A stretch of DNA of 64,000 nt, taken from NCBI GenBank assembly GCA_934307695.1, contig CAKRCS010000001.1, forward strand, positions 310,001-374,000, written 5' to 3'. Below, piece by piece: positions 42,496-52,298 of this stretch. Made by a program: the position numbers and the translations under genes. The notes below the pieces were generated by a model. That model did no database searches, was not told where the DNA came from, and saw only the letters and a list, made by a program, of their open reading frames with translations. The number at the start of each line of letters is the position of its first letter. The first letter of the stretch is position 1. This stretch comes from an uncultured Agathobacter sp. GTDB taxonomy: Bacteria; Bacillota; Clostridia; Lachnospirales; Lachnospiraceae.

Positions 42496-44172
42496 ATGTC
42501 AGAAATTGAAGTTACAGTATGTCATGGGGATGAATGTGAGGCGGCGCTTGTACAGGAGAAAATGACGCTTGCCGAGCTTGCGGCAGAATATCAGGATGCG
42601 TATGCAGACGAGATCATTCTTGCAAAGGTAAACGGTAAGCTGCGTGAGTTGAATAAGCAGATTACCGAACCGTGTGAGATCCGGTTTGTAACAGTCGCAG
42701 ACCGCGATGGCAAGCGGACGTACCGCAGAAGTGTGACACTTCTATTACAGAAGGCGGTAAGGAATATCTATGGAAGTGAATCGTATCTGCGTGTGCTTCA
42801 CTCGCTCGGTCAGGGGTACTACTGTGAGATCCGGCTTCCGGACGAAGGAACTGTCGATATGACCGAGGAGAGGCTGGAGGCGCTTCGCGGCAGCATGGGC
42901 GAGCTTGTAAAGCAGAATCTTCCAATCCGGAAATGCAGTGTCAAGACCGAGGAAGCAGAGCGCATTTTCGGAGAAAAGGGGATGCACGACAAGGAACGGC
43001 TGCTTCATTACAGAAGAAGCTCGCGTGTGAACCTCTATAACTTAGATGGTGTGGAGGATTACTTCTACGGCTATATGGCGCATGAGACGGGGAAGCTTGG
43101 ATATTATGAGTTAGAGTGCTATGAGAGCGGATTTGTCCTTCTGTTTCCGGGCGGGGACAGCAGGAATGTGGAGCCGCTCGACACCTCCAACAAGCTGTTC
43201 CACACGCTCAGAAGATCAAGAGAGTGGAGTCATATGCTGGATGTCGGAACCATAGGAGCTTTAAACGATGCAATCGCATCCGGGCGGGGACAGGATCTGA
43301 TCCTTTTGCAGGAGGCTCTGATGGAGGAGCGGATCGGGAGTATTGCCGCGCAGATTGCAGAGCGCAGGCAGACCAAGTTTGTCCTGATCGCAGGACCATC
43401 CTCCTCCGGCAAGACCTCATTTGCAAACCGTCTGTCCATTCAGCTTATTGCCAAAGGCTTAAAGCCGCATCCGGTCAGTCTGGATGATTATTATACAGAC
43501 CGCGAGCAGTGCCCGAAGAATCCGGATGGAAGCTTTGATTTTGAGTGTCTGGAGGCATTCGATGTCAAGCAGTTTAACACGGATATGACAAGGTTGTTAG
43601 GCGGCGAGGCGGTGGAGATGCCATCCTTTAATTTCAAGACGGGAAAGCGTGAGTACCGTGGGAACGTCCTGCAGCTGAAAGAGGATGACATCCTTGTCAT
43701 AGAGGGTATTCAGGGCTTGAATGAGAAGCTGTCTTACCAGCTGCCGGCAGAGAGCAAGTTCAAAATCTATATCTCTGCGCTGACGCAGTTGAACATTGAT
43801 GAACACAATCCGCTCCCGACCACGGATGGACGGCTGATCCGCCGTATCGTGCGCGATGCGCGCACACGAGGCACAAACGCGCAGAAAACCATCGCGATGT
43901 GGCCTTCGGTGCGCAGAGGAGAGGAACAGTATATTTTCCCATATCAGGAGGGCGCAGATGTGATGTTTAACTCTGCACTTGTATACGAGCTTGCAGTCTT
44001 AAAGGTATATGCGGAGCCGCTTTTATTCCAGATTCCAAGGGACTGCCCGGAGTATCTGGAAGCGAAGAGACTGCTTAAGTTTATGGACTATATTCTGCCG
44101 CTTCCGACCGAGGGAATATCGAGAAACTCCCTGATCCGTGAGTTTGTCGGCGGAAGCTGTTTCAATGTATAG
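42496..44172 (+). CDS. uridine kinase-like nucleoside kinase with TGS and ThrRS-like N-terminus
   Basis: A 558-residue protein. A TGS-like domain (~1-65) and a second region resembling the threonyl-tRNA synthetase editing domain (LHSLGQGYYCEIRL, ~95-260) precede a phosphoribulokinase/uridine-kinase domain with P-loop IAGPSSSGKTSFA near 300 and DDYYTDREQCP. It should phosphorylate a nucleoside or similar substrate; the role of the tRNA-synthetase-like part is unknown. This fusion is widespread in clostridia. It begins after a GGGGGG site. Confidence 0.88.
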   Translation: MSEIEVTVCHGDECEAALVQEKMTLAELAAEYQDAYADEIILAKVNGKLRELNKQITEPCEIRFVTVADRDGKRTYRRSVTLLLQKAVRNIYGSESYLRVLHSLGQGYYCEIRLPDEGTVDMTEERLEALRGSMGELVKQNLPIRKCSVKTEEAERIFGEKGMHDKERLLHYRRSSRVNLYNLDGVEDYFYGYMAHETGKLGYYELECYESGFVLLFPGGDSRNVEPLDTSNKLFHTLRRSREWSHMLDVGTIGALNDAIASGRGQDLILLQEALMEERIGSIAAQIAERRQTKFVLIAGPSSSGKTSFANRLSIQLIAKGLKPHPVSLDDYYTDREQCPKNPDGSFDFECLEAFDVKQFNTDMTRLLGGEAVEMPSFNFKTGKREYRGNVLQLKEDDILVIEGIQGLNEKLSYQLPAESKFKIYISALTQLNIDEHNPLPTTDGRLIRRIVRDARTRGTNAQKTIAMWPSVRRGEEQYIFPYQEGADVMFNSALVYELAVLKVYAEPLLFQIPRDCPEYLEAKRLLKFMDYILPLPTEGISRNSLIREFVGGSCFNV

Positions 44173-44229
44173 CAGGGCATAACCGTGTAAGAAATCGCGA
44201 TAAAGCGTAATTTTGTCCAAGGATTTGGT

Positions 44230-44258
44230 TGCAATTTGCAAAAAGGCTTGTTATATTA
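44230..44258 (+). promoter_or_regulatory. promoter of rnpB
   Basis: TTGCAA and TATATT separated by 17 bp, placing the start at the 5' end of the RNase P RNA. Confidence 0.7.
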
Positions 44259-44266
44259 TTTAATTG

Positions 44267-44613
44267 TGCAGGACAGGGGATCGCGGCTGCAAGTGTCGAA
44301 AGACCGCAGGTGAGGAAAGTCCGGGCTTCACAGGGCAGGATGCCGGTTAACGGCCGGTGGAGGCAACTCTAAGGAAAGTGCAACAGAAATATACCGCCGG
44401 GATCTTTTGGTTCCGGTAAGGGTGGAATGGCAGTGTAAGAGACTACCGCCTCGCTGGTAACAGGGAGGGCACATGTAAACCCCATCCGAAGCAAGACCGA
44501 AAATAAGCGATGACGTGGCCCGCCAGCTTTAGGTAGGTTGCTTGAGGCAGCTGGTAACAGTTGTCCTAGATAGATGATCTCCCAACGACATAACCCGGCT
44601 TATCGTCCTGCAC
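44267..44613 (+). ncRNA. rnpB: RNase P RNA (class A)
   Basis: The catalytic RNA of RNase P, which trims tRNA 5' ends. The closing helix pairs GTGCAGGAC with GTCCTGCAC. The conserved core includes GAGGAAAGTCCGGGCT, ACAGAAATATACCGCC, GGTAAGGGTGGAA and CCCCATCCGAAGCAAGACC. Its length of ~347 nt fits. Confidence 0.96.
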
Positions 44614-44615
44614 AC

Positions 44616-44658
44616 AAAAAAACCGACCAGACAGTTTGGCTGTTTTGTCGGTTTTTTT
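44616..44658 (+). terminator. terminator of rnpB
   Basis: AAAAAACCGAC pairs with GTCGGTTTTTTT, immediately after the RNA. Confidence 0.88.
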
Positions 44659-44730
44659 GTGCTAAGAAGCCGGTAAAACACTTGGTTTATAAACAGAATC
44701 TAAAAAGTTTCTGAAAAGACGATAGGTTGC

Positions 44731-44759
44731 TTGACTGCCAAATGACAGCGGCGTAAGAT
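44731..44759 (+). promoter_or_regulatory. promoter of the zinc-ribbon/DUF5685/J-domain operon
   Basis: TTGACT and TAAGAT separated by 17 bp, about 32 bp before the first start codon. Confidence 0.65.
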
Positions 44760-44791
44760 TGACGCAAACACAGTTGGAGGCGGAAGCAATC

Positions 44792-45232
44792 ATGGAGAAA
44801 TTTAAATATAAACTTATTCAATTCATGCAGGGAAGAAATGGTATGGATCAGCTTGCAAAAGCGGAATCGAGTCTGATCTTTGCGCTGCTGATCTTATCGG
44901 TGGTATTGTCGCTCCTGCCGATCCAGTCTGCCGGCATGGCACTCTTTTTGCTGCTGCTGGAGATCGTCTGGATCGCATTGTTTATACACATGTATTTCAG
45001 GGTATTTTCAAGAAATATCAGCAAGCGCTATGCGGAAAACCAGAGGTATTGTACCTGGAGATACCGCATGACTGTTAAGTGGAGCCATGTAAAAAGCGAA
45101 TGGGCGCAGCGCAGAACGCATCGGTTTTTCCGGTGTCCGCAGTGCAGACAAAAGGTTCGTGTCCCGAAGGGGAGAGGAAAAATCTGCATCACCTGCCCGA
45201 AATGCCGCACGGAGTTTACGAGACGATCCTGA
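44792..45232 (+). CDS. membrane protein with C-terminal zinc ribbon
   Basis: A 146-residue protein with two hydrophobic segments (about 27-46 and 50-70), a basic middle part and a C-terminal zinc ribbon CPQCRQKVRVPKGRGKICITC followed by PKC. Cys pairs CxxC...CxxC are complete. GGAGG precedes the ATG at 44792; the frame could begin at 44759. It heads a three-gene operon with DUF5685 and J-domain genes, an arrangement that recurs in Lachnospiraceae to my knowledge. Function unknown. Confidence 0.72.
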   Translation: MEKFKYKLIQFMQGRNGMDQLAKAESSLIFALLILSVVLSLLPIQSAGMALFLLLLEIVWIALFIHMYFRVFSRNISKRYAENQRYCTWRYRMTVKWSHVKSEWAQRRTHRFFRCPQCRQKVRVPKGRGKICITCPKCRTEFTRRS

Positions 45233-45246
45233 GCACGGAGGCGAGT

Positions 45247-46089
45247 ATGTTCGGATATATCAATGTAAATGCAAAGGAATTGACAAAAGAGAATAAGGAA
45301 ATCTATCAGTCCTATTACTGCGGTCTGTGCAAGGAGCTTTATAAGAACAGCGGGACAAAGGGACAGATGCTCCTCAATTACGACATCACGTTTTTAGTGG
45401 TGCTGCTGACCGGTCTGTATGAGCCACAGGAGGAGAAAAAAGAATTTGTCTGTGCCCTGCACCCGTTCAAGAAACGCACAAGAATATCAAGCCGGATCAG
45501 TGAGTATGCGGCGGATATGAATGTCATGCTGGCATATTTTAACCTGATCGATGACTGGCAGGACGAGCATAAGCTCTCAAAGCGTGCGATGGCAGCACTG
45601 CTCCAGAAGGATTATCAGCGGATGGCACAGAAATATCCAAGACAGTCCGGGGCAATCCAGAATTACATCCAGAAGCTAAGTGAGTTTGAAAACAGGAATG
45701 AGACCAACATCGATCTTGTTGCGGGGCTGACCGGAGAGGTGGTCGGCGAACTGTTTGCATGGAGACAGGATGAGTGGTATGATGAGCTTAAGACATTAGG
45801 TCTTTATCTGGGTAAATTTATCTATCTGATGGATGCCTATGAGGATCTGGACAGGGATGAGAAGAGGGATGCTTACAATCCGCTTAGGGCGCTTCAAAAG
45901 ACGAATGAGCAGGATTTTGAGGTGATCGTGAAGCTGATGATGACGAGCATGATGTCAGAATGCGCGAAATCCTTTGAACGGCTGCCAATCATTCTGCATG
46001 CCGATATTCTGCGGAATATCATCTATTCCGGGGTGTGGACCAAGTATGAATATCTCCAGATGAAGAGGAAAAAGAGGAAAAAAGAATGA
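45247..46089 (+). CDS. DUF5685 family protein
   Basis: A 280-residue protein starting [20 protein letters not shown], with a Cys pair in [10 protein letters not shown] and [19 protein letters not shown], then [20 protein letters not shown]. The Asp-rich helical motifs (LIDDWQDE and DAYEDLDRD) resemble metal-binding helices of prenyl-synthase-like folds, but no activity is established. GGAGG lies five bases before the ATG at 45247. Its end overlaps the J-domain gene by four bases. Confidence 0.82.
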   Translation: MFGYINVNAKELTKENKEIYQSYYCGLCKELYKNSGTKGQMLLNYDITFLVVLLTGLYEPQEEKKEFVCALHPFKKRTRISSRISEYAADMNVMLAYFNLIDDWQDEHKLSKRAMAALLQKDYQRMAQKYPRQSGAIQNYIQKLSEFENRNETNIDLVAGLTGEVVGELFAWRQDEWYDELKTLGLYLGKFIYLMDAYEDLDRDEKRDAYNPLRALQKTNEQDFEVIVKLMMTSMMSECAKSFERLPIILHADILRNIIYSGVWTKYEYLQMKRKKRKKE

Positions 46090-46706
46090 CAGATCCGTAT
46101 CAGGTGCTTGGAATCAGCCGGAATGCCACCGATGAAGACATCAAGAAGGCATACCGGGCTTTGAGCAGAAAATATCATCCGGATGCCAATATCAATAATC
46201 CGAACCGGGCACAGGCAGAGGAGAAATTCAAAGAAGTGCAGCAGGCATATGACCAGATCATGAAAGAGAAGCAGTCCGGCAGATCGGGGGCATACGATTA
46301 TGGAAGCGGAACCTCCTACCGCTATGAACGAACATCTGCGGGAGCCGATTCCCCACTTATGCAGGCGGCAGCCAATTATATCCGCAACCGCTGCTATAAC
46401 GAAGCACTTCATGTACTTGAGGATATCCCGCTGTCCGAGCGCACCGGGCGCTGGTATTATTACAGCGCGATGACACACGAGGGGCTTGGTAACAATGCAA
46501 CGGCAATCGAGCACATCAACCGGGCAGTCGCAATGGAGCCGAGCAATATCCAGTACCGGCAGTATCAGGCATTCATGAACGGAAACGGCACATGGTACTC
46601 CACGATGGGCGGAGAATTTGATAAACCGTACGTCAGCTCCGGCCGTTTTTGCATGAGCTTTTTACTCGCGCAGCTATTTTGCAGCTGCTGCTGCAGACCG
46701 ATATAG
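46086..46706 (+). CDS. J-domain (DnaJ-like) protein with TPR-like region
   Basis: A 206-residue co-chaperone-like protein. The J domain at 4-65 has the HPD motif in [13 protein letters not shown] helical-repeat region around 95-165 ([38 protein letters not shown]) resembles two TPRs. It ends with a hydrophobic, Cys-rich tail ([13 protein letters not shown]). It lacks the zinc and substrate domains of true DnaJ, so it probably directs Hsp70 to a specific partner, perhaps its operon neighbours. Confidence 0.87.
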   Translation: MTDPYQVLGISRNATDEDIKKAYRALSRKYHPDANINNPNRAQAEEKFKEVQQAYDQIMKEKQSGRSGAYDYGSGTSYRYERTSAGADSPLMQAAANYIRNRCYNEALHVLEDIPLSERTGRWYYYSAMTHEGLGNNATAIEHINRAVAMEPSNIQYRQYQAFMNGNGTWYSTMGGEFDKPYVSSGRFCMSFLLAQLFCSCCCRPI

Positions 46707-46816
46707 AAGTTCAAAGAAAACCTTGAAAAATTTATGGTGGTGAATTATAATAATCCTACTATATATAGGGACTTGTCCCTTGAAATTGGGTTTTACAATG
46801 GATAAGAGGTTATGGA

Positions 46817-47797
46817 GTGAATAGTAATAGTACATCCAGGAACAGACTCGGAGGATTTCGCATCCGCTCGATCGCATTTTGTCTTGCTGTTATTATAGTG
46901 ATCTTACTTGCGGTGATGGGGGTTATGACAATACGATTGTCCGTTCGCTTCAACAATTTGAGTGAAAAAGCCAGCGTGTGTAAAACGGACGAAATCATGA
47001 CGTGGAATCTTGGAGATATGACAAGATATGTCAAGAGTCAGCAGAGGGAGCTGACCCAGATTCAGGAGATGTTCGTACATCAACAGATCTGTATAGGAAT
47101 TTTGGTCGTACTGGTGGTTGCTGCATTTCTCATCATCGGGGTTCTGGTTATCCAGCCAATCCATATGTTTGAGACCGCGTTGAACAAGGATGGAGAGCTG
47201 CCGGTGATCGGTTCAGCAGAGCTGAAGTGTCTGGCGGAGAATATCAATACATCAAAGCGCAATAATGCAGCAAGCAGGCTTGTGTTCCAGCATGAAGCAG
47301 AGCACGATGCATTAACCGGACTTTTTAATAGAGGTGCATTCGAGAAGATGAAGCAGATTCTTTCCGGTTCGCTGGATCCGCTTGCGATACTGTTGATCGA
47401 TGTTGATCTGTTTAAGCATGTCAATGACAACTACGGTCATGAGGTCGGAGACGCAGCCCTTAAGAAGGTATCCGCAATGCTTACCGAGAAGTTCCGTTCT
47501 TCAGATCTGGTGTTCCGTATCGGCGGTGATGAGTTCTGTATCATCATGCAGAAGATCACACCGAATGAGAAGAATGTTATCCGCGAGAAGCTGGATATCA
47601 TCAATGCCGATCTGCAGAAGACCGATGACAAGGTCCCGGCGAAGCTGTCAGTCAGTGTTGGTATCGCTTTCTCCCAGCTGGGATTCAGTGAGGATTTATT
47701 CAAGAAGTCAGATAAAGCCTTGTATTACACCAAGGAGCATGGACGTAAGGGATACACCTTCTACAACAGCAAAATCGAATCGGATAGTGAAGAATAA
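46817..47797 (+). CDS. membrane diguanylate cyclase
   Basis: A 326-residue protein: a membrane helix at ~20-42, a periplasm-facing loop, a second helix near 95-115 and a GGDEF domain from ~155. The active site reads RIGGDEFCIIM, and LLIDVDLFKHVNDNYGHEVGD is intact, so it should make c-di-GMP from GTP. A GTG start is preceded by AAGAGG at good spacing. With the GGDEF-EAL protein at 7-10 kb it is the second c-di-GMP enzyme in the window. Confidence 0.9.
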   Translation: MNSNSTSRNRLGGFRIRSIAFCLAVIIVILLAVMGVMTIRLSVRFNNLSEKASVCKTDEIMTWNLGDMTRYVKSQQRELTQIQEMFVHQQICIGILVVLVVAAFLIIGVLVIQPIHMFETALNKDGELPVIGSAELKCLAENINTSKRNNAASRLVFQHEAEHDALTGLFNRGAFEKMKQILSGSLDPLAILLIDVDLFKHVNDNYGHEVGDAALKKVSAMLTEKFRSSDLVFRIGGDEFCIIMQKITPNEKNVIREKLDIINADLQKTDDKVPAKLSVSVGIAFSQLGFSEDLFKKSDKALYYTKEHGRKGYTFYNSKIESDSEE

Positions 47798-47802
47798 CAA
47801 CA

Positions 47803-47841
47803 GCGGGAATTGGTTTGAGAGCAGATCAATTCCCGTTTTTT
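47803..47841 (+). terminator. terminator after the diguanylate cyclase gene
   Basis: CGGGAATTG pairs with CAATTCCCG, followed by TTTTTT. Confidence 0.88.
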
Positions 47842-47908
47842 CCTAAGTCTGCACCTAGGGGGACTTCGTACAGGATATGCGAATATAATAATAAAAATGA
47901 GGGTAGAT

Positions 47909-48871
47909 ATGGCAATGACATTTGAGACAGAGATCAAGGAGATCGTTAATACAATTCTGGAGGATTACAAGGAGGAGCGGATTACCAACCGCGTAGATCT
48001 GTTTGACCAGCCGGATACGCTGGTGGTGCAGGATATCCTCACCAAGATGATGAAGATTGTTTATCCGGGATACTTCCGTGAAAATTCCTACCGCTTTTAC
48101 AACACCGACAGCAGGCTTACGGTATTGCTGGAGGATGTGATGTACAACCTGAACAAGCAGATCACGATTGCACTGAAGCAGAAGGAGGGCAACACGGATA
48201 AGACGCAGGAGACTCTTGAGGAGGAGGCACAGCAGATGTCGCTGGAGTTCTTCCGTAAGATCCCGAAGATCCGAGAGTATGTTGAGACGGATGTGATCGC
48301 AGCGTTTGAGGGAGATCCGGCAGCATTTAATTACAGTGAGATCATTCTGTGCTATCCGGGCTTGTATGCAATTACCACGAACCGCATTGCACATGAATTG
48401 TATCTGCTTGGCATTCCGCTCATTCCGCGTATGATGACAGAATATGCACACAGCAAAACAGGTATTGACATCCATCCGGGTGCATCGATTGGCAAATACT
48501 TTTTTATCGATCACGGAACCGGAATTGTAATCGGTGAGACAACGGAGATCGGAGAATACGTCAAGATCTATCAGGGGGTGACACTCGGCGGTTTGTCGAC
48601 AAGAGGTGGACAGAGCCTAAAGGGAACGAAGCGCCATCCGACTATCAAGGATCGTGTGACGATTTATTCCGGGGCATCTATTTTAGGCGGAGAAACAGTG
48701 ATCGGAGAGGGCGTTGTCATCGGAAGCAGCACTTTTATTACATCCTCGATCGAGGATGGTGCGCGCGTGAGCATCAAGAACCAGGAAATGAATATCCGCT
48801 CCGGCAGCAAGAAGGATCTAAGAGCCTGTGCGCTGGAGGATAACGACAGCTGGTACTGCTCCTGCTTATAA
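47909..48871 (+). CDS. epsC: serine O-acetyltransferase (EpsC-type)
   Basis: A 320-residue enzyme that acetylates serine with acetyl-CoA, the first step to cysteine. An N-terminal helical domain is followed by ELYLLGIPLIPRMMTEYAH and the left-handed hexapeptide-repeat domain GIDIHPGASIGKYFFIDHGTG, then GVTLGGLSTRGGQ and KRHPTIKD. It is the longer EpsC form rather than CysE. GAGGG precedes the ATG at 47909. It ends with a terminator. Confidence 0.9.
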   Translation: MAMTFETEIKEIVNTILEDYKEERITNRVDLFDQPDTLVVQDILTKMMKIVYPGYFRENSYRFYNTDSRLTVLLEDVMYNLNKQITIALKQKEGNTDKTQETLEEEAQQMSLEFFRKIPKIREYVETDVIAAFEGDPAAFNYSEIILCYPGLYAITTNRIAHELYLLGIPLIPRMMTEYAHSKTGIDIHPGASIGKYFFIDHGTGIVIGETTEIGEYVKIYQGVTLGGLSTRGGQSLKGTKRHPTIKDRVTIYSGASILGGETVIGEGVVIGSSTFITSSIEDGARVSIKNQEMNIRSGSKKDLRACALEDNDSWYCSCL

Positions 48872-48878
48872 AGAGCAA

Positions 48879-48922
48879 TATGCCTATTTCGGCTGAAAGA
48901 CCGAAATAGGTGTATTTTTTTT
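48879..48922 (+). terminator. terminator after the serine acetyltransferase gene
   Basis: GCCTATTTCGG pairs with CCGAAATAGGT, followed by eight T. Confidence 0.87.
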
Positions 48923-49008
48923 GCACCAAAAAAGATTGTGCGCGGATAGTGGATAAGTTATTATGGATAACGAGATACAACAACACGCAAAAGAGAAAGG
49001 ATACGCTT

Positions 49009-49995
49009 ATGAGAGAACATCAAAGGGGCGGCGGTGCGAAGATCGCCGGATTGGTCGTGATAATCCTTTTTGTGATTATCACAGCAGGAAGCTCGGTTTA
49101 CACGATCAATGAAACCGAATCAGCAGTCATCACAACATTTGGAAAAGCAACGCTGATCGAGGAAAAGGGATTGCATTTCAAAATCCCGTTCATACAGCAT
49201 CTGACGAAGGTGGATACGACGGTAAAGGGAATCAAGATCGGTTATAATGAGAATACGGATGGAGAAGCATACAGCGTGGAGCATGAGTCGCTTATGATCA
49301 CCAGCGATTACAATTTCATCGATGCAGATTTTTACGTTTCCTATCAGGTGACAGATCCGATTCGGTATCTGTATGAATCGGACGAACCGGATATGATCCT
49401 TAAAAATATTGCAATGTCATCCATCCGGTCTACGGTATCTGCATATACGGTCGATGCGGCGATCACAACCGGGAAGACGCAGATCCAGAGCAATGTCCGC
49501 GCGATGATCACGGAAGAACTGGAGAAGCAGGATATTGGTATCACACTCGTTGATACAAGTATACAGGATGTGGAACCGCCGACAGAAAGTATTATTGAGG
49601 CATTTACTGCGGTTGAGACCGCAAAGCAGGGCAAGGAATCGGCGATTAACGAGGCGAATGCATACCGCAACGCACAGATCCCGGCAGCTTCCGCAGAGGC
49701 TGACCGCATCGTGCAGGAGGCGGAGGCGCAAAAGACCGCCCGAATCAACGAGGCAAAAGGTCAGGTTGCACGCTTCAATGAGGAGTACGAGGAGTACAAA
49801 AACTATCCGCTCATCACCAAGAAGCGAATGTTTCTTGAGGCAATGCAGGATGTGCTTCCAAACCTAAAGATCGTGATCGATAACGGAAATGGAGACGTAT
49901 TCAAATATTATTCCGTCAATGATCTTGGTGACAGCAAGTCCGAGGAAGCTGCGAACCTTGCAAATGGTATCGCAGGCGGAGCGGATGCACAATAG
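49009..49995 (+). CDS. hflK: HflK-like SPFH/prohibitin-family membrane protein
   Basis: A 328-residue protein anchored by one N-terminal helix (~12-32), with an SPFH/band-7 domain (INETESAVITTFGKATLIEEKG, YQVTDPIRYLYES, STVSAYTVDAAIT) and an Ala/Glu-rich coiled coil (AEADRIVQEAEAQKTARINEA). In other bacteria HflK and HflC form a cage around the FtsH protease and modulate it. AGAAAGGATACGCTT precedes the ATG at 49009. It is nine bases from hflC. Confidence 0.88.
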   Translation: MREHQRGGGAKIAGLVVIILFVIITAGSSVYTINETESAVITTFGKATLIEEKGLHFKIPFIQHLTKVDTTVKGIKIGYNENTDGEAYSVEHESLMITSDYNFIDADFYVSYQVTDPIRYLYESDEPDMILKNIAMSSIRSTVSAYTVDAAITTGKTQIQSNVRAMITEELEKQDIGITLVDTSIQDVEPPTESIIEAFTAVETAKQGKESAINEANAYRNAQIPAASAEADRIVQEAEAQKTARINEAKGQVARFNEEYEEYKNYPLITKKRMFLEAMQDVLPNLKIVIDNGNGDVFKYYSVNDLGDSKSEEAANLANGIAGGADAQ

Positions 49996-50004
49996 GAGGA
50001 CAAT

Positions 50005-50976
50005 ATGAAGAAAATATCCATAGGATTTATCGTGGTGGGATTGCTTGCGGTTGTTATCCTGCTATCCAATTCCATGTACACGACCGCAGAGAATGAATAT
50101 ACCGTGGTAAAGCAGTTCGGCAAGATCGTTTCCACAAATGATACGGCAGGACTCCGGTTTAAGATGCCCTTTGTACAGACTGTCAATTCGGTGCCAAAGG
50201 CAAAGCAGATCTACGATCTCCCGCAGTCAGAGGCAATCACCAGCGATAAAAAGACCATGCTGGTTGACGCTTATGTAATCTGGAAGGTTACGGATGTCAA
50301 GGCATATACATCTTCCTTAAATGCCAGCAGCGCAACGGCACAGGGAAGAATCGATGTGATCGTTTACAATGCCATCAAGAATACGATCAGCAGCATGACG
50401 CAGGAGGAGCTGATCGCAAGCCGTGATTCCGCAGTGCGGATCGAGCCGGCACAGGCGGAGCTTGACGATGTTGAAATCAATGATCTTGGCGAGGACACGC
50501 AGACCGAAGAGGGCAATGTGGAGGTCATTGTTATTTCTGATAAGCTGCTTGCTTATGTTGGAAACCAGTGTGACCAGTATGGAATTGATATCATGGATAT
50601 CAAGATCAAGGTGCTGGATCTCCCGGATGAGAACAAGGAAGCGGTATACAACCGCATGATCACTGAGCGCAATAATATCGCCGCAGCATACACAGCTCAG
50701 GGCGAGTCCGAGGCACAGGTCATCAAGAACACCACCGATGCGGAGGTTACGGTCATGCTCTCCGAGGCACAGGCGACAGCGGATGCAACGATCGCGGAAG
50801 GCGAAGCAGAATACATGCGCATCCTGTCCGAGGCATATAATGATGAGGGAAAGGCAGAGTTCTATACATTTGCGTTAGAGTTAGACGCGGTGAAGGCTTC
50901 TCTTTGTAACGGAAATACAACCTTGTTCTTAGACAGCGACAACCCGATTGCCCAGATCTTTGACGGAGCGGAATAG
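50005..50976 (+). CDS. hflC: HflC-like SPFH/prohibitin-family membrane protein
   Basis: A 323-residue partner of HflK with an N-terminal helix (~5-24), an SPFH domain (AENEYTVVKQFGKIVSTNDTAGL, DAYVIWKVTDVKAYTSSL) and a coiled coil (ERNNIAAAYTAQGESEAQ). An insert of about 25 acidic residues (AELDDVEINDLGEDTQTEEG) lies in the middle, longer than in E. coli HflC. AGGAGG precedes the ATG. Confidence 0.88.
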   Translation: MKKISIGFIVVGLLAVVILLSNSMYTTAENEYTVVKQFGKIVSTNDTAGLRFKMPFVQTVNSVPKAKQIYDLPQSEAITSDKKTMLVDAYVIWKVTDVKAYTSSLNASSATAQGRIDVIVYNAIKNTISSMTQEELIASRDSAVRIEPAQAELDDVEINDLGEDTQTEEGNVEVIVISDKLLAYVGNQCDQYGIDIMDIKIKVLDLPDENKEAVYNRMITERNNIAAAYTAQGESEAQVIKNTTDAEVTVMLSEAQATADATIAEGEAEYMRILSEAYNDEGKAEFYTFALELDAVKASLCNGNTTLFLDSDNPIAQIFDGAE

Positions 50977-51129
50977 GGCATGCCAGCGGCGGGTTTTGTG
51001 AATGGCTATGTAAAGTCGTTTGATTTTTGGGAAAATTAGCTGACTTATTGACAGAATATTTGAAAAGAATTAAACTATTTGGGTGCTTAAAATTAAGCTA
51101 TTAATTAATTCGAAAAGGAGAATTCAAAA

Positions 51130-51543
51130 ATGGAAAAGACAAAATTGGGAATTTCAGTAGGCATTGCAGCTGCAGCAATCTATTTTGTTGCTTACTTTGG
51201 GGGATATGTTCCTGCAATTCTTATGGCAGGCTATGTATTGATCGCAGAGGAGAACCAGTGGTTGAAGAGATCCGCAGTTAAGGCTGTTGCAACACTTGCC
51301 TGCTTCAGTGCACTTTTTGCGGTAATTGGACTTCTTCCGGATGCACTTTCCTGGATCGGCTCATTGGTAGACCTCTTTAATGGCTCTTTCAGTTACAGCG
51401 TTGTATCTAAGATCCTCTCTGTGATCACAGAAGCCCTTGGCATTGCAAAGACGGTTATTTTCCTTATGCTTGGTGTTAAAGCATTGACACAGGCTACGAT
51501 CAAAGTTCCTTTTGTAGATAATTTCCTGAATAAATATATGTAA
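51130..51543 (+). CDS. small integral membrane protein of unknown function
   Basis: A 137-residue very hydrophobic protein with about three to four membrane helices (IGAAAIYFVAYFGGY-like start, LMAGYVLIAEE, ATLACFSALFAVIGLLP, AKTVIFLMLGVKALTQA). AAAAGGAG precedes the ATG. No family is recognised. It is close to and in line with the zinc-ribbon membrane protein that follows, with which it may be expressed. Confidence 0.65.
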   Translation: MEKTKLGISVGIAAAAIYFVAYFGGYVPAILMAGYVLIAEENQWLKRSAVKAVATLACFSALFAVIGLLPDALSWIGSLVDLFNGSFSYSVVSKILSVITEALGIAKTVIFLMLGVKALTQATIKVPFVDNFLNKYM

Positions 51544-51601
51544 AACCAAAATCAGAGTTTTCTGATCATATGAATGCAAAAGGATGTTAGGAGGAACGGG
51601 A

Positions 51602-52198
51602 ATGGCGAAGTTTTGTAAGAACTGCGGAACAATGGCAAAGGATTCCGATATGGTATGTACCCAGTGCGGAACAGCCTTAGAGGCTCCGCAGAAGGATGCA
51701 GCGGATCGTCTTTTTAAGAAGATAGGTATCGCGATTGGGGTTATTGTTCTGGTGACGATTGTAGCAAATCTTGTTATTGCAAACACCGGATACAGGGGTG
51801 CCATCAAGAAGATGGTCAAGTATTTTGAGGCTGAGAAGACAGAGAAACTGGTCAGGATGTCAAGCGAGCTTTCAGAAGAGATGGCATGGGGATTTTCCGA
51901 TTATGATGAGTATTGTGAGCAGCAGATCGAAAATTCTCGGGAACGCATTGAGGATGAGGTTGGATCAATTAAGAAAATATCCTATGAGATATACTCTGTT
52001 GAGAAGATGAACAAGGACGAGATCAAGGAAGCAAAAGACTATTTTGATGAGCTCGATATTAAATTCTCGGCAGATAAGGTTTATAAGGTAAGCCTGAGCT
52101 TAACCATAAAAGGCTCGGAAGAAACAAAAGATTATTATACTTCACTTCTTGTCTTGAAAGAGGATGGAGGCTGGAAGCTGTATAACGGCGGCTATTAA
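51602..52198 (+). CDS. zinc-ribbon membrane protein
   Basis: A 198-residue protein: a zinc ribbon at the start (CKNCGTMAKDSDMVCTQCG, residues ~5-23), one membrane helix (~43-63), and a charged outer domain with the shape of a DUF4878/SCP-like lipocalin fold (AIKKMVKYFEAEKTEKLVRM then VLKEDGGWKLYNGGY). AGGAGG is seven bases before the ATG at 51602. Such zinc-ribbon-TM proteins are common in Firmicutes and mostly unassigned. Confidence 0.75.
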   Translation: MAKFCKNCGTMAKDSDMVCTQCGTALEAPQKDAADRLFKKIGIAIGVIVLVTIVANLVIANTGYRGAIKKMVKYFEAEKTEKLVRMSSELSEEMAWGFSDYDEYCEQQIENSRERIEDEVGSIKKISYEIYSVEKMNKDEIKEAKDYFDELDIKFSADKVYKVSLSLTIKGSEETKDYYTSLLVLKEDGGWKLYNGGY

Positions 52199-52218
52199 TC
52201 TACATAACAAGGAATACA

Positions 52219-52259
52219 GCAAACCCCTTCGGTCGGATATGACCGGAGGGGTTTCTTTT
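52219..52259. terminator. terminator between the zinc-ribbon gene and the convergent PH-domain gene
   Basis: AAACCCCTTCGGTC pairs with GACCGGAGGGGTTT with one G-T pair, followed by TCTTTT. Confidence 0.82.
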
Positions 52260-52298
52260 ACGATAAATCTATGTGCTGTGATACGGTGCCAGGCATTA